In this document: in pieces, positions 21,502-32,666 of the stretch
Position numbering within the stretch: the first letter of the stretch is position 1
How the letters are laid out: the number at the start of each line of letters is the position of its first letter
NCBI RefSeq assembly: GCF_029227915.1
Contig: NC_079889.1
Span: forward strand, 10,852,001 to 10,912,000
Direction: 5' to 3'
Length of the DNA stretch: 60,000 bases
From: Hydractinia symbiolongicarpus
Taxonomy: Eukaryota; Cnidaria; Hydrozoa; Anthoathecata; Hydractiniidae
Translations under genes and position numbers: made by a program
Notes under the pieces: model-generated
What the model was told of the DNA's origin: nothing
Databases searched by the model: none
The model's input: only the letters and a program-made list of their open reading frames with translations

Positions 21502-24416
21502 GTATTTTTTTTAAAATCATTTGACACAGATGATTTTTGTTTCTAGTCCGTTCTTACTCTGCGTGTAAAGACTACAATAATTGACTACTTGTAAATCAGC
21601 GAAACATACACATAATACTTGTGGCAAAGCACCAGGCCATTAATAAAAAAAACAATACAGTGAACGATAAGAAGACAAATGTAAACATTTATTTTTATAA
21701 AAATAACAGAAATTATGCAGTTATGTATGAAAGAATATTAATTTAATTTCCTTACATGAAAGTTTTTTTTAAAAACTTCTTGACCTAAAAAACGTAAAAA
21801 ATATCGAAACTGAAAACCTGCAAATAATTCTCATTCGTACCTAAAAAATAATTTGCACATTATTAACAGGTGAGGGGAACAGTATACCAAAATGACAATA
21901 AGCATGTCAGTTTAAATTGACAACCATGTGTGTAATGATGTTCATGCAACATGAGTACATGATGATCTGCATTTTTTCTTGTTTTAGTATTATCAGGAAA
22001 ATGTCCAGAATCTGCAACAAGGGGAAGTTTTCTTTCAACATTTGCTACAGCTACAGAGCAAGTAAGTTAACAGAAAAAAACTTCATTCATACACGTTATA
22101 AGAACTATTTCTAGTGGTGGTGTTGGTGTGTATTTTACATAATTAACCATGGTTGTTGTTATTTAAAAATGCATATGCTTAAACTTGATAAATGAATTCA
22201 AAAATAATGGAGATATTTTTACAAACTTTTCTTTTTGAAGGTATTAGCTACCTATTTTTGGAGGTATTAGCTAACTATTTTTAGAGGTATTAGCTACCTA
22301 TTTTTAGAGGTATTAGCTACCTATTTTTGAAGATATCAACTACCTATTTTTGAAGGTATTAACTACCTATTTTTGGAGGTATTAGCTACCTATTTTTGGA
22401 GGTATTACCTACTTATTTTTGGAGATATTAGCTACCTATTTTTGAAGGGCTTAGTTGCCTATTTTATGTGTACGGGAATGCTCCCTGTGATGTCAGTATC
22501 TTACAACCACCACATTGTGTATGAGAATAAAAATTCAGGATAATAATTACGTTTTCAGCAGCATAAAGCATCAGCACAGGTTGACGGCCCAATCTTTAAT
22601 CTATTGATCGTAGTACATCACTGTTCTTAATTGGTGGGGATGTACCAGAGTTTTCAAACTGAATTGTTTAGGAAGCGACAAGTTTTGTTATCTGATATGT
22701 ATTAAAATTAAAAGTTTTTGATTTTCTTTCTTTAGGCCAGCAAATTAGGACTATCCAACAATAAAAGAATGATATGCATGTATCCATCATACCAGGTGTG
22801 TATTTTGACTTGCTGGTGTGTTTTGTTATTTCGTATATAAAGTGAAGTTTCAGTATCTCAAAACCTGAACTTTTAGAATCTATTAAATATTTTGATTTCA
22901 CTGTAGCCAAGGTAACTAAGATTTCTTCGAGGATATCAAATTGAGTTTCTCTCAAAGCTTAGAGGCAAACAAATGTCAGGCAAACCCCTATCTTTCAAAT
23001 CCACCTCAAAGCAAACTCCGCATTACAATCAACCAATCAGCACAAAGCACTTTTTTTTCAAAAAATGTAATAAAATTTATTTTTTTAGGTAGTAATGTTT
23101 AACTACGTTCCACTCGTAGTGACAATTATTGGATCATCATCCACAAATACAGGTAATTAGTTGTCACATTTTATCATTCTGGCCGTCACAATTGAGCAAG
23201 AGAAAAAAAATAGTCCAGTTGCTCTCACATATAAGGTGAATTTTTGGCTTACTATCAACTTTCTGGGCCAGTATTTACCTAAGTTGGTACTCCAGTCATG
23301 CCAACTTTAAAAATTCTGCCCGTCTGAAAATAAGCTAGATAAAAAAAAACTAGAAAAAAAAACGGTTTAGTTGCTCTCAGTTGTCAAGTGATTTTTTGGA
23401 CCAGTACTTCCGTACTTTTTTGTTCAATTTGTTCGATTATAAAAAGATTATTTACATTGGCTCAATAACATTCAACAGGTTCATTAATCTTAGATTTGCT
23501 CGAACTAAATCTGATGATTATTAATAATATTTCATTTAATCTTAGCTACATGCGCAAATAGTTAGTATTTTCAATTGCTTTGCGCAAAAAAATGTTATGA
23601 ATTAATTAACATCTACTGAATTTAGTTGTTCAGGAAGTTAAGTCTTGACACAACGGGCAGGTATTCTAGTAAAACATGATTTCTGCTTCTTTGAACCAAA
23701 TATTTTAGTATTACTAAATAGGAATTACCATTTAAAATCTTCCCAGATCTAAGGTTATGACCATAGAAGTGTCAGCAATTTTTGCAGGGTAAATGTTACA
23801 TCAAAATGAGTACTTACGCGCGAATATGCGGAAATTAATAGGCGCGAAAATATGGCATAAATAGTTTACACAAAAGATCTTCAAACCTATGCGTTGTGTA
23901 TTAAGGTAAATTTTATTGTTTCTTCCTTGTTATTTGTACGAATATTTGAATTTGCGCAGAAACTAACAATCGCGAAAAATGTTTTTATCACCCTGTTGCG
24001 CGAAATTTAATACGCGCCGAATAATTATTTTTTAAAAATTAAATTAATACGCGTCAAAGTTAGAAAGAATGGCAAAGAATGTTAAAGTTGGATACCTTAA
24101 GAACAAAACAAAAAAAAATTTAAGACAATCTAACATGAACAGCGGTTTGTCTTCTTTTCGAACATGATTTATGTTGAATTAATGCGTTGGTTCTTGTCAA
24201 ATTTTCTCTATATCGGACACATTTTATTCCGTTGTAAGTTAAGCACCTAACTTCCGCATTATGAAGTTACGTCACTATCATACGTCATCACGCAGTACCG
24301 ACATTTTAGGTTTCACTGTTATTACTATTCTTTTAGGTCTTCTCTTGGAAATGGAATCGGATTTTGTAGATGTTATCGATAAGTTAAAGTCAAGTGTCGT
24401 ATCAAAAAATCAATAG
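21443..24416 (+). CDS. LAMTOR3: LAMTOR3 (late endosomal/lysosomal adaptor, Ragulator subunit), exon 1 not found
   Basis: LAMTOR3 (MP1) is a roadblock-fold protein. It pairs with LAMTOR2 in the Ragulator complex on lysosomes, which recruits Rag GTPases for mTORC1 and scaffolds MEK/ERK. Five plus-strand exons (21443-21501, 21988-22061, 22736-22795, 23089-23152, 24337-24416) join in phase and cover the family from residue about 15 to the stop. Landmarks are VDGALAFLITDRSGVPIVK, RGSFLSTFATATEQ, SKLGLSNNK, MFNYVPLVVTIIGSSSTNTG and LLLEMESDFVDVIDKLKS. The family is about 124 residues. The missing 15 or so N-terminal codons should be in an exon between about 18700 and 21400 ending in phase 2. I could not find it. 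Confidence 0.93.
21988..22061 (+). CDS. LAMTOR3: LAMTOR3 exon 3
   Basis: The exon encodes LSGKCPESATRGSFLSTFAT then ATEQ, matching PGFLSTFALATDQ. The acceptor is TTTTAG and the donor GTAAGT. Confidence 0.93.
22238..22456 (+). repeat. LAMTOR3: 24-bp tandem repeat in LAMTOR3 intron, about 9 copies
   Basis: The unit is GAGGTATTAGCTACCTATTT plus TTG, with small variants (AACTACC, AGCTAAC). Confidence 0.85.
22736..22795 (+). CDS. LAMTOR3: LAMTOR3 exon 4
   Basis: A 20-codon exon, ASKLGLSNNKRMICMYPSYQ, matching GSKLGLSKNKSIICYYNTYQ. Confidence 0.94.
23089..23152 (+). CDS. LAMTOR3: LAMTOR3 exon 5
   Basis: The exon encodes VVMFNYVPLVVTIIGSSSTN, matching VVQFNRLPLVVSFIASSSAN. The donor is GTAATT. 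Confidence 0.94.
23805..24060. repeat. Island of GCGAAA/TTTCGC motifs in LAMTOR3 intron
   Basis: The stretch has repeated GCGCGAA, TTCGCG-type and ATTAATACGCG motifs. Similar islands are at about 28205-28400, 44315-44465, 52195-52330 and 53200-53340. It looks like a diverged dispersed repeat family with an A/T interior. Confidence 0.45.
24337..24416 (+). CDS. LAMTOR3: LAMTOR3 exon 6 with stop
   Basis: The exon encodes LLLEMESDFVDVIDKLKSSV and ends in TAG. The poly(A) signal AATAAA starts at 24419, right behind the stop. Confidence 0.93.
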
Positions 24417-24418
24417 CG

Positions 24419-24424
24419 AATAAA
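24419..24424 (+). terminator. LAMTOR3: LAMTOR3 poly(A) signal
   Basis: The hexamer AATAAA lies 2 nt after the stop codon. More AATAAA copies occur downstream, so the one actually used is uncertain. Confidence 0.4.
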
Positions 24425-24429
24425 ACATG

Positions 24430-25600
24430 TACTGTTTGTATCTACTTATTGTACTTATTTGTATCTACTAATCTAGTGTTTGTATCTACTTATTAAATGC
24501 TAGTTTTTTCGCGATTATAATATTTTCGTCAACACATAAAATTTATATTTCGAGAATAAATTTAACGTATAATAAGTTTTACCAACATGCTTTTATAGAA
24601 TTTTCATTTTTTCGAATTATGCGTTTTCGAATCATATGAATTCACTGTACAAATATAATTTTAAATTTCCAATCACAACCCTGTCAAAATTACCATCCAT
24701 TTTTCCAAACGTTAAAGAACTTGGGAAGGAACCAGAAAGCTTAATCGATCATCGGTAATAATAAATGAAAAATGTTTGTATTAATAAATTTATGTAAAAA
24801 TGTTTCTTATACCTCTGTTTGATTTTTATCCACTGTTTCCACATTTATCGTTGAAGAGATATTTTTTCTGCTGCCTGCTTCTGAAGCGGTCTTTTTACGG
24901 GATATCTTAATCAACAAGTTCTTATTTTGGCTAATGAGCGTTACATCGCTTGGTTGCTATTAAATTACGCGTGAATTTGGTCCAAAATTCTAAAATTATT
25001 ACCACCAAGGCCGTCACGTGACGTCGGCGGTCATTTTGGTTGTTGTTTTCATGATCCGGCGGTGTTTTATGCCGGTGTATCAATATCCGAGGTGTTCTTG
25101 GTATTAAGAAGTCCGGGGTGTTCTTCTCGGCGTTTCATTGCCTGGTCGGCCGTTTCAACCCCTGACTTTACGTTTTGTAGCATACTTGATACTCTACTGA
25201 GACCTGTTTAGTTAAACAAGGCGTAATCTTTCGAGACTATTAGGACGGGCACTAAATTACTTTTGTGTGCCCGCGCTCATTATAGACTTACGTCGCCTAT
25301 CATGTGTTATACTTGTTCTTTATTAGCTTATTATGAAACGTTTTTGCTTGCTATGAGGCGTCATAAATATTTGGGCTTTCCTATTTCAGCAATTTTTACA
25401 TCGGACCCAAATACGATCTAGTCAATCTGGAATTCTGAAATGTCAAAATTTTCTAAAGCAACTCCTGCTATGCTATGAGCCTTCTTCGGCACTACATTGG
25501 CCCATCTATCTTTAAAACCGATTCGTCCACCCTGAAGTAAATTCTACGTGGCATTAAAGAAAGAAGATATCAAAACGTCAATAAAGGCTAAACTCAAATC
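24430..25600. other. Intergenic DNA, locally GC-richer
   Basis: No gene is recognised. Around 25010-25150 a GC-richer patch repeats CCGG(C/G)GGTGTT-like blocks three or four times, ending GGCCGTTTC. Confidence 0.4.
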
Positions 25601-25652
25601 AACTTTTTCATTCATGCTGTGATGACACAAGAGAGATGGAAAAAAACGCTTC

Positions 25653-25654
<2 letters not shown>

Positions 25655-25698
<44 letters not shown>

Positions 25699-25707
25699 AT
25701 TATAATT

Positions 25708-25758
<51 letters not shown>
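25655..25758. repeat. (ATT)n microsatellite
   Basis: About 100 bp of nearly uninterrupted ATT triplets. It gives a meaningless poly-Ile frame on the minus strand. Confidence 0.95.
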
Positions 25759-25837
25759 CCGAATATATATACATGATATAGCCACTTCAGTGTTGGAAAC
25801 ACTGTTATCAATGTGGGTCCTGTGTTCTGAATGTATA

Positions 25838-25995
25838 CATTAAGTATACACCGGCAATACCTACCTCATTTCCATCACATGGCATGGGTTGACCCGTAGC
25901 TGTGGTAAAGACACTTGCTAAACATGCCCGCGCTGTGAACCGAACGACGGACCTTGTGATTACGAAGAGAATTCCATAACCACAAGGCTTCTTTC
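25838..25995 (-). mobile_element. Degenerate SINE family 1 copy
   Basis: Read on the minus strand, it has the tRNA-like part GTGGTTATGG and GTTCGGTTCAC followed by the SINE body blocks ACGGGTCAACCCATGCCATG and GGAAATGAGG, as in the copy at 15508-15853. Confidence 0.65.
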
Positions 25996-26335
25996 TTCAT
26001 TTTATAATTCTTCAAGTTTTTAATTTCACCTGACGTGAAACCACGTGAACAGGTTTATTATGCATGATAAAAATAAAATGGAACTCACCCACCTAACCCA
26101 CCGTTAAAATAGAGCAAATGAGAGTTTTCAAATGATTAAGAATCAAGTTAACATCAAGTTAAAGATAAACATTGGGACAATAAAAAAGCAGAAGTGACCA
26201 ATACTAGATGAATTTTGTTCGTTAAAAAGCACATAAATTATTATTTTATCCATCTAGGATAGCGTCTTCAGTTCTTAATGTACTCTTATCAATTAGGGTC
26301 ATGCAAAGGTGTCCTACACCGAGTTTTTTTTTTTA

Positions 26336-26395
26336 CTTTTTGATAGAAAGATGACGTCGAAAAATTTTTCGTCGTCTTCTCTCATATCAAAAAGA
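26336..26395. repeat. Long imperfect palindrome
   Basis: CTTTTTGATA..GAAAGATGACGTCGAAAAA faces TTTTTCGTCGTCTTCTCTC..ATATCAAAAAG. This would be a hairpin of about 60 nt with almost no loop, flanked by T-rich and A-rich runs. Confidence 0.75.
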
Positions 26396-26439
26396 CAAAA
26401 AAACCCTGGGGATGAGGATGAGTTGTCCTAGTGTATATA

Positions 26440-26660
26440 AATCTCCCATGTGAGTTACGCAAGGCATGAAAGCACGACATCCACTCAACTAGACAACCGC
26501 CTAGGTTATCAATCCTATTCTCATGCTAAACGTTAACAAGAAAGCAACGAGTCACACTTTTTTTTAGCTCTGGCATGATACATGGCTGGGCTTCGTACTC
26601 ACAACTTTCCACACTGAAGACAAACGCTCTACCACAAGGCCAACGGTCGTTAAAATAATA
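26440..26660 (-). mobile_element. SINE family 2 copy
   Basis: On the minus strand a tRNA-like head (GGCCTTGTGGTAGAGCG) leads to the body GAGAATAGGATTGATAACC then TAGGCGGTTGTCTAGTTGAG. The same body is at 52645-52800 (plus) and 46175-46325 (minus). Confidence 0.75.
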
Positions 26661-27372
26661 GTATGTTCTAATACAATGCCCTTAAATATGTCACTTATCT
26701 GTATGTGCATGCAATAACGCTGACGGCAGTCATTTCAAGCTTAGTTTTGCACGTCGGAAAGTGAGCACCAACAGGACTATTTTTTCTTATTTATTCTGAT
26801 ATTAAAGAACAAGAAACAGTTCATGAATGTCTGTGATATGAGTTTTTTTAGTACATTTCTCTAGATGTATGACAATAATTTAAACTTGTCCCAAGTGTGT
26901 TCAGTGCTGTAAGAACGTGGGGGTGAGGAAATGTGGACAGCTAAGGGGCTCAGCCCCGCCCAATAAATTTTTTAAAGATGCAAAATAATAATATTGCTGT
27001 TATATTATGATATTGTGAATATTGCAAAAAGAAATTTTTGGATGTTCAGAGCAACTGACATGCAGAGAAACAGTAATCCCCAAGATGCCAGAACGCAAAC
27101 AAGTTTTAGCCGGGTTTTTTCTTAGATTTTAATGTATTGAAAGCTATGACAAAGAATTTAAAAGAACTGGAAGGAAAGGCAACATATGACTACAAACGAA
27201 AGAATCATGTGCTGATAAAACAAAAACAAGATTTCGCTGCCATTAGTGTTGCAGTAACCACTACATTTTAAACTTTTTCAAGTTTGAAGTTTTACGTGAA
27301 GAATTCGCTTAAAAAGTGCAGGAACCATAATGAATTTTTGTTGTCAGAATCGTATCAACGATTTTAAGAATA

Positions 27373-27500
27373 CTAGTTGTTAGCACGTGGAAAAATCCAC
27401 GGGTTCGCCCTTCCTTTATATACCGCATTGCGTGCGTTTCGCTACTCGCACAGCTAAGCTACCATTTTGCGTGACAGACAGACAGACAGACAAACATATG
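27373..27500 (+). repeat. Dispersed repeat with GTGGAAAAATCCAC hairpin, copy 2
   Basis: Same order of blocks as the copy at 20690: ACTAGTTGTTAGCACGTGG, TCCACGGGTTCGC, CTACCATTTTGCGTGAC, then (GACA)n. Confidence 0.6.
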
Positions 27501-28099
27501 TTCCAATTTAGACTCTCCCCCTTCTTGTTTATTATATTTAATAAAATTTTCCAACGCCTGTTTTCTAAGACCTTTTTTTTCTCTGTCTATTCAAGACTTA
27601 AGAGTATTTTTCAATTTAATAATAATGTTGTATTTAGTCTCGATAACCTCAAACACAACAAATAATATCTAAGAAAAATGGAAAATTTTAGCACAGAGTA
27701 GCAATGTTAATCAGTTTTTAAAATATGTTTAGAGTTGAAAATCTGCCGGAAGGGAATATTCTGGCTGTAAGAGTAATTTTTAACGCATTCAGTGAGATGT
27801 CTTTCTACAAAATTTGTTGTTATATTTTTGTTTACCTTTTCTTGTGTTTCTTCTAACAGTTTTTCATTAATTAGCATTTTCTAAATAAAAGATGGGATAT
27901 GGAATGGGATATAATGTTTTGTTTCAATTCTCCTCCCCTCCTGATCTGTTGTACACTTATTTTAAATATATACTATGCGGTGCATGCATAATATATATCT
28001 TCCATTTTATTTCTATCATGCATGCTGCACCTGTTCACGTGGTTTCACGTCAGGTGAAACTAAAAGTATGAACAATTATACAATAGAAGTACAACTTTT

Positions 28100-29500
28100 G
28101 ACCCAGCTCTTTTTTATCTCACCATGAATAAGAGAGGTGATTTAGCTTAGTTTTAGACTTCTTTAAAGTTCACGACATTTTGATATCCTCTTTCTTCTCT
28201 GCGACTTACCTTAATGGAATAAAATTTTCGCGAGAATTAAACTTCGCGATTTTGCAAATTTTTGTGCTTTTTGCGAAATGTTTTAATTGCATTAAGAAGA
28301 AAATATGTTCCTGCGAACTTTTGTCAATTCTGTCATTCGCGAAATTCAATTTTTTAAATTTAAGAATAATACCAGTCACCGCGTTTTGCGTGAATTAATC
28401 AATTTTTGACTCGGACCGCGCTTTTTTATATATTTAACAGAAATGATGTTTTTCCTTTACTGAAATTTGACCACCTGAAGAAGTGAAGAACTATTAGTTA
28501 GTATTATATAGTCATATCCTCCTTTGATCTTTCTTATGACTATGGTATTATATTCAGGGAAAGAAAATACTCCGTATTTAAACATATCTTCTTCCGCTTC
28601 CATTTTCAACTATCGCATGGTTTCTAATTATGCCATACGTCATGCATAAATTATGCAACAGCCAGTGACTTCCTACTCATGGTATGAAACGTCGATAAAA
28701 TACAGTAAGAAATATTATAAAATATTATAAATTAATTCTTGAGAAAATATATTCCATTAGGGGAAAACCTAAAGGGACGAAAGGGGAAAATCTAAAGGGA
28801 CGGGAGAGGTGATAGGGTGGTAGGTATTGAGTTTTTGTTTTTGGCTTTACCTCCTTGTTTTCACAATTGTTGAATTTGCCTTATTAATTTCACAAACGAA
28901 CAATTTATATATCAAAATATATATCAAAAATTGTAAATAGGTATAGTCCCAACTAACAAAACAAAAACATTACAGTTACTCGAGTAGCTGTGAAAACATT
29001 GTGTACTACTTTATAGAGGTTTTCTCTCTTGTCTGATTAACCCATTATTCTTTGTGTTTTCTTCTCAAAAGCATCCATTGCAATATTCTCAAAAAATGAG
29101 CCTCTCCTTCCAGTTCTAGTTTCATTTTCTTGAAAATGGCAAAACAGCAACACATGACCAGTAATCTGCAGCACAGGCGTAAAAAACTGAATACTCAACT
29201 CGTACTTTCCATGGCTCACAAAAGTTCAAAAAAGCGCGGGAAATAAAGATGTGCTGACGTCAGCAGAAATTGGTACTGCCTAAAATTTTGCATGTTTGCT
29301 TCTGGTTACTGTCTTCGAAATCTCTCCTCCTTGCTATTAATTTATGTCTGGAGTTGTAATTCATAACAGTTGTAGCTAGATAAGTCCCTGGGATTTTGTT
29401 TAAGTATTCACAGTTCCCGGGCACGAATTTGAAAGATACAGGGAAGAAAAACTTCAAGTGTCACGTTTTCTAAAGTCTCTTTGTTCGAACCACACACGTA
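28100..29500. other. Intergenic DNA upstream of the first precursor gene
   Basis: No gene is recognised. The stretch includes a GCGAAA/TTCGCG motif island at about 28205-28400 and AT-rich sequence. Confidence 0.4.
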
Positions 29501-29518
29501 TGCGTTTTCACATTAGCA

Positions 29519-29524
29519 TATAAA
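29519..29524 (+). promoter_or_regulatory. TATA box of precursor gene 1
   Basis: TATAAA lies 59 nt upstream of the ATG at 29583, followed by GAGGGC. This spacing would leave a short 5' UTR. Confidence 0.5.
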
Positions 29525-29582
29525 GAGGGCGAATACAAACATTCTTGTACCAGCTTGACTAAACTGCTGTCGTGTCGCGAAA

Positions 29583-30116
29583 ATGACGATCTTACTAAAG
29601 GTTGCTTTCTTTCTACTTGTGGCTCAATCGACACGACGAGTGTTTTCAAAAGAAGTCTCAAAAAATAAAGTGAAGAATGATGATGTTATCAGTAATCATA
29701 AGGTTCTTGATCGGGAAAGTAAGAATACCCAAACAAATGATCACGTGATGAATGAAAAGAAAGGTCGGTTTCCTTTGAAAAATCCTACGCCTGCTGGAAA
29801 GCTATTTTGGGCTTGGTACAAGCATCAACAAAGTCATAAAAGTATCCAAAAGAGAAAAATTATAAATCTTCCTGAAAAAAGTGTTGCTGTAAAAGCGCAG
29901 AAAAAATTGCCCCGTGCAAATAGGATAAAGAGAAGTATGAAGAGAGCAGCTCGCCCATCTTTCAGAGCGCATTATTCTAGCAAGTCAACAAAGAAACAGG
30001 AGAAAAGAAAAGTACCAAACTATGTGACAAAACGTTTCAACGACATTGAAATTAACGAACAATCCGAAAAAGAGCATCATGGTTTGGTTGATCAAGACAT
30101 AACCAGCAGTTTTTAA
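29583..30116 (+). CDS. Secreted basic precursor-like protein 1, probably frameshifted
   Basis: A 177-codon single-exon frame that I do not recognise as a named family. It starts with a hydrophobic signal peptide (MTILLKVAFFLLVAQST). The rest is very basic with many dibasic sites (QKRK, KRSMKRAARPSFRAHYSS, QEKRK, TKRF), as in a secreted peptide precursor. Residues about 68-88 (NPTPAGKLFWAWYKHQ) resemble KLWQTWYGHQ in the gene at 32814. The end (EHHGLVDQDI) resembles EHNGLNEQDD there. The frame stops at a TAA right after a run of five T. The next frame continues with sequence resembling gene 2, so one T seems to be inserted. A functional short form cannot be excluded. Confidence 0.6.
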   Translation: MTILLKVAFFLLVAQSTRRVFSKEVSKNKVKNDDVISNHKVLDRESKNTQTNDHVMNEKKGRFPLKNPTPAGKLFWAWYKHQQSHKSIQKRKIINLPEKSVAVKAQKKLPRANRIKRSMKRAARPSFRAHYSSKSTKKQEKRKVPNYVTKRFNDIEINEQSEKEHHGLVDQDITSSF

Positions 30117-30396
30117 TAACCAAGACATCCAAAATGAAGCGACGAAGTTTACTAAACAAGACGACGGCAACGTATGGAGTAATCGACACATATTTAAAAA
30201 TATGGAATCTGATAGCAACAAAACTAAAGATGGCGGACAGTACTACGACGATGATGTAGATAGCCATGGAACAAGATGTTATGGTGGAATTTTGATGTGT
30301 TTGACGGAAAATTATATTTTAATCGACAAAACATACAACATCAACGAAAGCCATAAAAAACAAGATATTGCTAAAACTCGTCACAACAAGATTTAA
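30112..30396 (+). pseudogene. Out-of-frame continuation of precursor gene 1
   Basis: From about 30112 the +1-shifted frame reads NNQDIQNEATKFTKQDDGN and goes on to a stop at 30396. NEATKFTKQDDGN aligns with AEENDFTKENNGD of the gene at 32814, in the same order after the shared GL..QD block. This supports a single-base indel in the T run at 30110-30114, either a real mutation or an assembly error. Confidence 0.5.
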
Positions 30397-30399
30397 AGA

Positions 30400-31255
30400 T
30401 AATATATTTTTCCTGGGGAATGTCCACAAGTTTCTTTTACTAAACAATGCTCGTTACCCACGACAACAGCAATTACCCTCTCAATAAGAAAACGCAAAAT
30501 GGCAGATCAAGAAAAAGACGCCAAATATTTATAAATAACTGGTTAACTCCGTAAACAAAATATTTGGTAGTTTTGGAGCTTGAAGTTTATTTCTTTAACT
30601 TAATTTCTCACAAATATATTCCTTATGTAAAGTCATATTACGTGGATATCTTTTCCTGCCTCTTTGTTTGTTTACAGCTTGCTGCCATATTTAAATTTCT
30701 AACGCTCCCCATAGAACATATTACTTTGTTTATTGTTTTATTGAGAGGTCCCCGCTGCTGACATCAGCATGTTGAGACCTTCATCGCATATTGTATTTAA
30801 GGGAAATTTTTAATCGAAAAATACGATAGGTATTGTTGAAAATGTTTATCTGTAATCGTATTTAGGTTAGAAAGAAATAACAAAGCTTTTTTCTTTACTA
30901 ACCTTCCTGTCAAACTTAAAGAATTAATTCGTGCGCATGCACACTTTAACCCTGTCTTACTAGGGAGAAAACTGCATCCCGTTATAAATGGCATTAAGAT
31001 ATGCCGCAAAAATATTCCGACTTTTCTAGAATCTATTTTGCAATACTTTGTGCAAGTTCTAACAAAAATAGATATATCCATTTTTACACGATATAATTTA
31101 TGTATTGTAGGTTGTGGTAAAAGAAAAGCATGAATAATGTATTCTTTGGTGCAGGAGGAGGAGGGTTGCAGAAGCGATTATCACCCTCCCCCTGTAGGAT
31201 GATTTATTTCGATGCATACATTACTGCTTCTACATACATACAATTTTAGCCATCG
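30400..31255. other. Intergenic DNA
   Basis: No gene is recognised. A small palindrome CTGCTGACATCAGCA lies at 30756-30770. Confidence 0.4.
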
Positions 31256-31260
31256 TTTTA

Positions 31261-31709
31261 GGTTAGTTCGTCCACAACCTATCACAACCATAGACGTAGG
31301 TTAATTCGTCCACAACCCATCACAACCATAGACGTAGGTTAGTTCGTCCACAACCCATCACAAGCATTGGTGTAGGTTAGTTCGTCCACAACCTATCACA
31401 ACCATAGACGTAGGTTAGTTCGTCCACAACCTATCACAACCATAGACATAGGTTAGTTCGTCCACAACCCATCACAAGCATTGGTGTAGGTTAGTTCGTC
31501 CACAACCTATCACAACCATAGACGTAGGTTAGTTCGTCCACAACCCATCACAACCATAGACGTAGGTTAGTTCGTCCACAACCCATCACAAGCATTGACG
31601 TAGGTTAGTTCGTCAACAACCTATCACAACCATAGACGTAGGTTAGTTCGTCCACAACCTATCACAACCATAGACGTAGGTTAGTTCGTCCACAACCCAT
31701 CACAACCAT
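31261..31709 (+). repeat. 38-bp minisatellite, about 12 copies, with 114-bp higher-order pattern
   Basis: The unit is GGTTAGTTCGTCCACAACC(T/C) plus ATCACAACCATAGACGTA. Units 3, 6 and 9 carry AGCATTG(G/A)(T/C)G in place of ACCATAGACG, so variants recur every third unit. Confidence 0.95.
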
Positions 31710-31729
31710 CCCATACATGCCTTGGAATA

Positions 31730-32660
31730 TGCTCATCTTAAAATTTTGCTTTCATCAAAAAAAAAGTTTTGTTTGAAGAGTTTCTTTCACAACAAAATGT
31801 TGGCTGTCTGTCAGCTTAATTAGACTGTAACTGCCTCTTAGAGGTGATTTTTACACCAGTTTTCTTTCTCAAATTTTTAACCTTAACTGTGCAAAGAAAA
31901 TGCTAAGCAGATAGGATGTTTTTTGATTAAAAGTGGAGAATATTTATGTTGAAACGAGAAAAACACTATTCTTGTACAAAAATCATGTACTTAAAATAGT
32001 TAGTAAACACATCATTAAAAAGTCATGTTGAATCTTCCAGTAAACATACAATTCTAATTGCGAATCTAACTACCTGTTTTCATATGGGTTTGACATTTTG
32101 ATGCGTCTTAACAATGTAAAAGACAATTGACTATCCCTTCTAATTTATATACAGTTCGAAATGCGACCCTAGCTTATTGTTTTCATTTTATCTTGACGCT
32201 TTTATAAACGACTTGATTTGACTTTCTGACCAATTATATACTAAGTATTTTGAGAAATATTCCAAGTAGAAAAAAACATAAAACACGAATTTCGCGCGCA
32301 CTCAGTTTCGCGTAAAATCACTAATTACGAAAACACTCACAAAAAAGTTTTAATCAGGAAATATCTCTGTGGTGAAAAACAAAAAACATTTCCCTTTTTT
32401 TACGATTTTATGCAAAAGTCTTTCAGAGGAATAATATGAATACAACAATGAATTCTTGCATATGGATGTCGTGGATAAAAAGATGTATTTAGAACGAAAT
32501 CAAACTACAAGAAGATTTGACTACACCTGTTGACAATGCTATACATTCTTAATGAAGGATCCCCTGAGGGTAGTTCTATCTTTTGTAAATTGCTATGAAA
32601 ATAATAAAATACAATTTGTTAAGAATTCGACAGCTTTCATATCTTGTCATTCAAAACACT
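31730..32660. other. Upstream region of precursor gene 2
   Basis: AT-rich DNA with no recognised gene. A few TTCGCG-type motifs lie near 32290-32330. Confidence 0.4.
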
Positions 32661-32666
32661 CCCTTC

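Larger units (their letters stand above)
25995..28090. mobile_element. Segment of about 2 kb bounded by long inverted repeats (non-autonomous DNA transposon or foldback)
   Basis: The 30 bases at 26024-26053 (TTTCACCTGACGTG...AACAGG) are exactly the reverse complement of 28030-28059. Imperfect inversion extends outward to about 26000/28085 and inward through TATCATGCAT..AATAAAATGGAA to about 26083/28009, so each arm is about 80-90 bp. There is no transposase-like frame inside. The interior has taken in a SINE (26440-26660), a hairpin repeat (26336-26395) and a copy of the GTGGAAAAATCCAC repeat. Target duplications were not identified. Confidence 0.6.

Noticed and set aside
25608-25811. Poly-isoleucine frame
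   Set aside because: It is an (ATT)n microsatellite translation.
31261-31709. Regular direct repeats that could be taken for a CRISPR array
   Set aside because: Units abut with no unique spacers, and the window is an animal genome. It is a minisatellite.
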